Assembly: GCA_021767245.1 (NCBI GenBank)
Contig: JAASTO010000070.1
Span: 1 to 11,632, forward strand
Length of the DNA: 11,632 nucleotides
Reading direction: 5' to 3'
DNA from: Balneolaceae bacterium
Lineage (GTDB): Bacteria > Bacteroidota > Rhodothermia > Balneolales > Balneolaceae
This document shows, piece by piece, positions 7,515-11,632 of this stretch. The notes beneath the pieces are model-generated. The model had not been told where the DNA came from. It was given only the letters and a program-made list of their open reading frames with translations, and did no database searches. Within the stretch, counting starts at the first letter, position 1. Every line of letters starts with the position of its first letter. Made by a program: the position numbers and the translations under genes.

Positions 7515-9383
7515 CTAACGCAATACCTTCACTTCTAAACTGCTCGGGTATTCTGCGGTATGGTAAATACGCTGAGTTGCCTTAATAAAATCACTTTCAC
7601 CCGCTTTAAAAATGTTTGGTACATAGGTTTGTGGATTCAAGTCGAATAAAGGAAACCAGGTACTTTGGATCTGAACCTGGATCTTATGTCCTTTTTTAAA
7701 GGTGTGATATACATCCTGCAGTGGCAGATCAATATACGTGACTTTATTTGGTTCAAAGGGCTCCGGTTTTTCATAACTGTTTCTGAACCGTCCCCGAATC
7801 GCTTCACTTCTGACGAGCTGATGATAATTATCGAGTTCCACCCCATCCGGAGTGTGTTCTCCTTCCTCTATGCTTGGGGGATAAATATCGATCAGTTTCA
7901 CAAAGAAATCTGACGCGGTTCCTGAGGTTGATACATACAGGTTGGCAAGCAAATCCCCGGCAAGTGTTACATCCTCCTTAAGTACTTCCGTCTCGAAAGT
8001 GATCACATCGGGCCTTCTTGCTGCAAATCGCTGATCGGATGTCATGTAAGCACGTGGAATGAACACCAGTTCATCTTTTTCAGTGTATGGAACCGGATTT
8101 TCAGGATCACTCACGTACTCAGTAAAGCTTCCAGAAGTTGATGAGGTTTGGTCACCCAAAGAACCATCACCGTTAAAATACCAGGTAATTTTTTGTGCAT
8201 TTTTTGGAGGCCATTGGGTGAATGTCGACCATTTACCGTTTCCGGTGTCATACATGTAGGCTTCCGGCAACTCTTCGTGATCAGCACCTTTCAGGTATTT
8301 CATAAAAAAGGGATATTCGATCTCTTTACGGTAGAATTCCGAGATCCCTTCCCCAAAATAGATCTCCCCAACACTTTGATACGGACTCGGGCTTGACCAT
8401 TGTCCATGGCTCCAGGGTCCCATTACAAGGATGTTCTTGGTGCCTGGATTTTTTTCCTCAATAGACCTATAGGTATTTAACGGACCGTATAGGTCTTCCG
8501 CATCAAACCAACCACCAACCGTCATTACCGGGTGATCAATATCCTTCAGATGGGGAAGTATATTTCGGCTTTGCCAGAATTCGTCGTAATTGGGATGTTC
8601 TGATAATTCCTTCCAGAAGAAATTTTCTTCTCCATAGTATTCCGACGACTTGCTAAGCGGAGTCAGTTCTGAATACAACAGATACATATCATTAGTAAAC
8701 ACATCCGGAAAATCGTACCAGGCCGTATCGGTCGGGCCATCATGCTGCAGGCCAAACAAATTAGTCACATACCAATATCCCATAGTATAGGCGCCATGGT
8801 GGTGAAAGTCATCAAAAAAGAAATCGGCGATAGGAGCTTGCGGTGAAGAAGCAGCCAGGGCCGGATGCGCATCGGGTAAGGCCGCTGTGGTGTAAAACCC
8901 GGGATAGGATATTCCCCATTGCCCTACTTTCCCATTATTGTTGGGAATATTATTGATCAGCCATTCGATGGTATCATAGGTATCGGAACTTTCATCAATC
9001 AGACTTTCGTCGGATCTGTTTGGTGTCATCGTCGTGTATTGCCCTTCCGACATCCACCTTCCCCTTACGTCCTGACAAACAATGATAAATCCCTCGGCTT
9101 GCAGATCAGGGTTTCTAATGATGTTATCGGGAATGGCATCTTCCCCATAAGGAGCACAACTGTACGGAGTTCGGGTCATTAGTATCGGGTAGTCACGGGA
9201 GGTATCTTTGGGAGCATACACGGTTGTAAAGAGTTTAACCCCATCCCGCATCTCAATGTAGTGTTGTGATTTTTCATAATCGGTATTTTTTAAACCGGTT
9301 TGCTGAGCATATAATGGTAATGCACTCAAAACAAGGATCAAAACCAAGCCAACTTCTTTCAGGTTTTCTTTAAATATTCTCAT
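7515..9383 (-). CDS. Exported CocE/NonD-family (S15) hydrolase, alpha-amino acid ester hydrolase-like
   Basis: This 622-residue protein has a signal peptide (basic MRIFKENLK, hydrophobic VGLVLILVLSALPL, likely cut YA-QQ after 26), so it acts outside the cytoplasm. Residues about 40-330 are the alpha/beta-hydrolase of the X-Pro dipeptidyl-peptidase/CocE family. The nucleophile is S159 in GQWGISYPG, the acid is D294 in GGWFDAEDLYG and the base is H326 in MGPWSHGQW. The DDFHHHGA segment (191-198) lies where these enzymes have an oxyanion/substrate loop. Residues about 350-620 fit the family's C-terminal jelly-roll domain. The D-x-E-D pattern (D294, E296, D297) plus an acid at 191/192 matches the carboxylate cluster that binds the substrate amino group in alpha-amino acid ester hydrolases (Xanthomonas, Acetobacter). 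Glutaryl-7-ACA acylase is a common alternative annotation; the natural substrate is unknown. The start is ATG at 9383 with AAAGGA 9 nt upstream, one of the few good Shine-Dalgarno sites here. A terminator follows. Confidence 0.93.
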   Translation of the reverse strand: MRIFKENLKEVGLVLILVLSALPLYAQQTGLKNTDYEKSQHYIEMRDGVKLFTTVYAPKDTSRDYPILMTRTPYSCAPYGEDAIPDNIIRNPDLQAEGFIIVCQDVRGRWMSEGQYTTMTPNRSDESLIDESSDTYDTIEWLINNIPNNNGKVGQWGISYPGFYTTAALPDAHPALAASSPQAPIADFFFDDFHHHGAYTMGYWYVTNLFGLQHDGPTDTAWYDFPDVFTNDMYLLYSELTPLSKSSEYYGEENFFWKELSEHPNYDEFWQSRNILPHLKDIDHPVMTVGGWFDAEDLYGPLNTYRSIEEKNPGTKNILVMGPWSHGQWSSPSPYQSVGEIYFGEGISEFYRKEIEYPFFMKYLKGADHEELPEAYMYDTGNGKWSTFTQWPPKNAQKITWYFNGDGSLGDQTSSTSGSFTEYVSDPENPVPYTEKDELVFIPRAYMTSDQRFAARRPDVITFETEVLKEDVTLAGDLLANLYVSTSGTASDFFVKLIDIYPPSIEEGEHTPDGVELDNYHQLVRSEAIRGRFRNSYEKPEPFEPNKVTYIDLPLQDVYHTFKKGHKIQVQIQSTWFPLFDLNPQTYVPNIFKAGESDFIKATQRIYHTAEYPSSLEVKVLR

Positions 9384-9737
9384 GACATTTATTCCTTTAC
9401 GTTATGTGGTAACTCTAAGACTATTATTTGGTACTAAGTGATCATAAATAGTGCGCTGTTTCGGAAATAAAACACTCCAATAGTCTATTGAATTGTAGTG
9501 ATTTAGGACCCCATATCCAATGCTTTTTAACTCTTTTAAACTGTATTAATACAGGTTAGAACAACTGAATTTTTTCATCTACCAAGACCCCAAGTTTTAT
9601 CGTTTTTTAAATATGTAATCCTTAATTTTAGGGTTAAATTCTAAAACCGGTTATCGGTAAAGAATGAATCATATTCAAGGAATTTACATTAGCACTTTAA
9701 ATCGCTGTCAAAATACCGCACGAGGTTAAACAGACCA
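9384..9737. other. Divergent intergenic region between the S15 hydrolase and oxoglutarate dehydrogenase genes
   Basis: These 354 AT-rich bases must contain the promoters of both flanking genes, which read away from each other. I searched both strands by eye for TTTG-N19-21-TAnnTTTG and found no match I would defend; TAATTTTA near 9620 is only partial. There are no tRNA-like, terminator-like or long repeat structures. Identifiable pieces are the ribosome site of the hydrolase (complement of 9393-9398), a 21-codon open frame (9664-9729), and the ribosome site of the dehydrogenase (9722-9726). Confidence 0.6.
9722..9726 (+). promoter_or_regulatory. Ribosome binding site that supports a TTG start
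   Basis: GAGGT lies 11 nt before the TTG at 9738. The frame has a TAG at about 9694 and no ATG between that stop and the conserved N-terminus LEAVFGPNSALVEELY, so TTG is the only usual initiation codon there. The GAGGT makes it credible. Confidence 0.55.
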
Positions 9738-11632
9738 TTGAAATCACTTGAAGCCGTCTTCGGCCCTAATTCCGCACTTGTAGAAGAATTATACGATCAA
9801 TACCAAAACGACCCATCATCGGTCCCTGCGCACTGGAAGCGTTATTTTGATGAGCTGGAAGGTAAACCGGTCGACCAAACTGAACCTGCAGATCTTCAGC
9901 CTGCTGAAAGCAGTTCGACGTCTACACCGGTACAAAAAACTCAGGCAATTTCACAAAAACAGACGCAACAACAAGCGCCTAAGAAGGAACCGGAAGCTCC
10001 AAAAAATGCTAAGCTTGAGAAGATCAAAGGGGTTGCTACAAAGATCGTCGAGAACATGGATGAGTCACTTGACGTACCTACCGCCACTTCTCTGCGTATG
10101 CTTCCTGTTAAAATGATGGTTGAAGATCGTGCAATCATCAACAGGCATTTGTTGCAGCGAAATGAACCAAAGGCATCATTCACTCACTTTATTGCCTGGG
10201 CCATCATAAGGGCCCTTAAAGAATTTCCAAACCTGAACAGCTCATATCTTTACAAGGATAATAATCACTATAGGGTGATCCCTGATTCCGTGAATCTCGG
10301 TGTAGCGGTTGACCTCCAGGCTAAAGATGGCTCCCGTAACCTGGTTGTACCAAATATCAAAGGCGTTGATAAAATGAACTTCAAGGAGTTCCTGCATGCT
10401 TATGCTGAACTCATAGACAAAGCCCGAAATGGCAATCTTCAGATCGAAGATTTTCAGGGAACCACTATCAGTATCACCAATCCCGGAACGATCGGTACTG
10501 TTTCTTCTGTGCCCCGGCTTATGAAAACACAGGGTGCTATTATAGCAACCGGTGCCATTGATTATCCGGCCGAGTACCGTGCCATGTCTAAAGAAATTCT
10601 GAACCAGTTGGGGGTCAGTAAGGTCATGACGGTTACTTCCACCTACGACCACCGCATCATTCAGGGTGCCGAATCCGGCATGTTCCTGAAGAAGATCGAT
10701 GATCTGTTAAGCGGACAGGAAGATTTTTACGATCAGATCTTTTCAGATCTCGATATTCCGTACGAGCCTCTTCCATATGGAGAAGATAATTACAGCGGAC
10801 CATTCTCAAACAGTCAGAATACCTTGGAGCACGATCAGCGTGTGGTTGGTGTGTACCGCCTCATCAATATGTATCGCATGCGCGGACATGTTCTTGCAGA
10901 TCTGGATCCTCTTGGTAAAGAACCGGGTAAGAATCCCGAGCTTGATCTTGAATATTATGGGTTATCGCTCTGGGATCTGGACCGTGAATTTTACTGTGGT
11001 GGCTTAGGCGGTAAAGAACGGGCTACACTGCGCGAGATTCTGAATCTTCTCCGCGATACCTATTGCGGTAACATTGGTGTGGAATACATGCATATCCTGG
11101 ATCTTGAAGAACGCAAATGGTTGCGTGAAGCCATGGAATCGACCGGCAATAATGCACAGCTGTCGAAGGATGACAAACGTGAGATCCTGCATAAACTCAA
11201 TCAAGCCATGGCCTTTGAGGAATTTCTGCACAAAAAGTATATCGGTCACAAGCGTTTTTCTTTAGAGGGTGCTGATACGCTGATCCCTATGATCCACTTC
11301 ATGCTTGAAAAAGCCGGTGAACATGGAATTGAGAAATTCTTTTTGGGAATGGCACACCGCGGTCGCCTGAATATGCTGGTTAACATCATGAATAAGCCTT
11401 ATCACAAGGTATTTGCTGAATTTGAGGGTAACATTGATCCTGCCTCAATTCAGGGTTCCGGGGATGTTAAGTATCACCTTGGTGCCAAAGGTATCCATAA
11501 GGCTGCCAATGGATCTGAGATTGAACTACAACTGATGCCTAACCCATCTCATCTGGAAGCTGTAAATCCTGTAGTTGAAGGAGCTGTTAGAGCTATGCAG
11601 GATCATCACGACAAAGAAGATCCCGAAAAACG
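9738..11632 (+). CDS. kgd: Multifunctional 2-oxoglutarate decarboxylase/dehydrogenase, E2-E1 fusion (3' end beyond the window)
   Basis: This is a TCA-cycle enzyme converting 2-oxoglutarate to succinyl-CoA with thiamine diphosphate. The visible 631 residues follow the order of actinobacterial KGD/OdhA. An E1-type N-terminal segment (residues 4-42, LEAVFGPNSALVEELYDQYQ, HWKRYF) is followed by a disordered Q/K/P/S/T-rich linker (43-95). An E2 acyltransferase domain (about 97-325) has SLRMLPVKMM and the active-site segment DHRIIQGAESG (H305). The E1 thiamine domain starts near 360 with YRMRGH (R382-H384), AHRGRLN (H540) and GDVKYHLG (H580), matching the E. coli SucA active-site histidines H260 and H298. 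There is no lipoyl domain and no peripheral-subunit-binding domain, as in KGD, so the lipoyl group must come from another E2. A complete protein should be about 1,200 residues; half is outside the window. The start is TTG at 9738 (see ribosome site). It could equally be named odhA or sucA. Confidence 0.95.
   Translation, partial: MKSLEAVFGPNSALVEELYDQYQNDPSSVPAHWKRYFDELEGKPVDQTEPADLQPAESSSTSTPVQKTQAISQKQTQQQAPKKEPEAPKNAKLEKIKGVATKIVENMDESLDVPTATSLRMLPVKMMVEDRAIINRHLLQRNEPKASFTHFIAWAIIRALKEFPNLNSSYLYKDNNHYRVIPDSVNLGVAVDLQAKDGSRNLVVPNIKGVDKMNFKEFLHAYAELIDKARNGNLQIEDFQGTTISITNPGTIGTVSSVPRLMKTQGAIIATGAIDYPAEYRAMSKEILNQLGVSKVMTVTSTYDHRIIQGAESGMFLKKIDDLLSGQEDFYDQIFSDLDIPYEPLPYGEDNYSGPFSNSQNTLEHDQRVVGVYRLINMYRMRGHVLADLDPLGKEPGKNPELDLEYYGLSLWDLDREFYCGGLGGKERATLREILNLLRDTYCGNIGVEYMHILDLEERKWLREAMESTGNNAQLSKDDKREILHKLNQAMAFEEFLHKKYIGHKRFSLEGADTLIPMIHFMLEKAGEHGIEKFFLGMAHRGRLNMLVNIMNKPYHKVFAEFEGNIDPASIQGSGDVKYHLGAKGIHKAANGSEIELQLMPNPSHLEAVNPVVEGAVRAMQDHHDKEDPEK

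Noticed and set aside
9478..9490. Palindrome CAATAGTCTATTG in the divergent intergenic region as an operator
   Set aside because: It is only five paired bases in AT-rich DNA, has no second copy nearby and matches no known operator.
9847..10652. Open frames of 80-136 codons on both strands inside the dehydrogenase gene
   Set aside because: They are shadows of the conserved E2-domain coding frame, which is uninterrupted here.

Overview
The window looks like a chromosomal, mostly housekeeping stretch from a member of the Bacteroidota/Balneolota/Rhodothermota (FCB) lineage, with Balneolota the best guess. Four things suggest this: a short primary sigma factor without region 1.1, a Bacteroidetes-type promoter (TTTA-N20-TATATTTG) in front of it, genes mostly without clear Shine-Dalgarno sites, and a two-component-regulator propeller protein. 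The moderate GC content and a fused E2-E1 oxoglutarate dehydrogenase of the actinobacterial KGD type fit Balneolota/Rhodothermota better than classical Bacteroides or Flavobacteria. The taxonomic call is an inference; there is no rRNA in the window.

Layout. From 1 to 9383 everything reads on the minus strand: (i) 1-1667, the N-terminal 555 residues of an exported protein with 13 visible Reg_prop beta-propeller repeats, cut by the window edge; (ii) 1720-1758, a strong intrinsic terminator; (iii) 1783-2637, primary sigma factor RpoD with a GTG start, preceded by a roughly 120-nt leader that can fold and by a Bacteroidetes-type promoter; (iv) 2837-4003 deoB (phosphopentomutase) and 4003-5466 a GAF-GAF-degenerate-GGDEF protein, joined by a one-base TAATG overlap; (v) 5556-7352 pepF (oligoendopeptidase F); (vi) 7454-7492, a terminator; (vii) 7515-9383, an exported S15/CocE-family hydrolase with the active-site pattern of alpha-amino acid ester hydrolases. 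A 354-bp divergent intergenic region (9384-9737) follows. Then, on the plus strand from 9738 to the window end, comes the first 631 residues of a multifunctional 2-oxoglutarate decarboxylase/dehydrogenase, starting at TTG.

How the genes relate. The sensor-like GAF protein and deoB are almost certainly co-translated, which ties a putative signalling protein to pentose-phosphate/nucleoside salvage. The two peptidase-type enzymes (cytosolic PepF and the exported AEH-like hydrolase) are adjacent but separated by a terminator, so they are probably separate transcripts. The oxoglutarate dehydrogenase is a TCA-cycle enzyme with its own promoter region.

I found no mobile elements, CRISPR arrays, RNA genes or defence-type modules. 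The less ordinary items are the sensor-deoB coupling, the degenerate GGDEF domain, the foldable rpoD leader, and the lipoyl-less E2-E1 fusion outside Actinobacteria.
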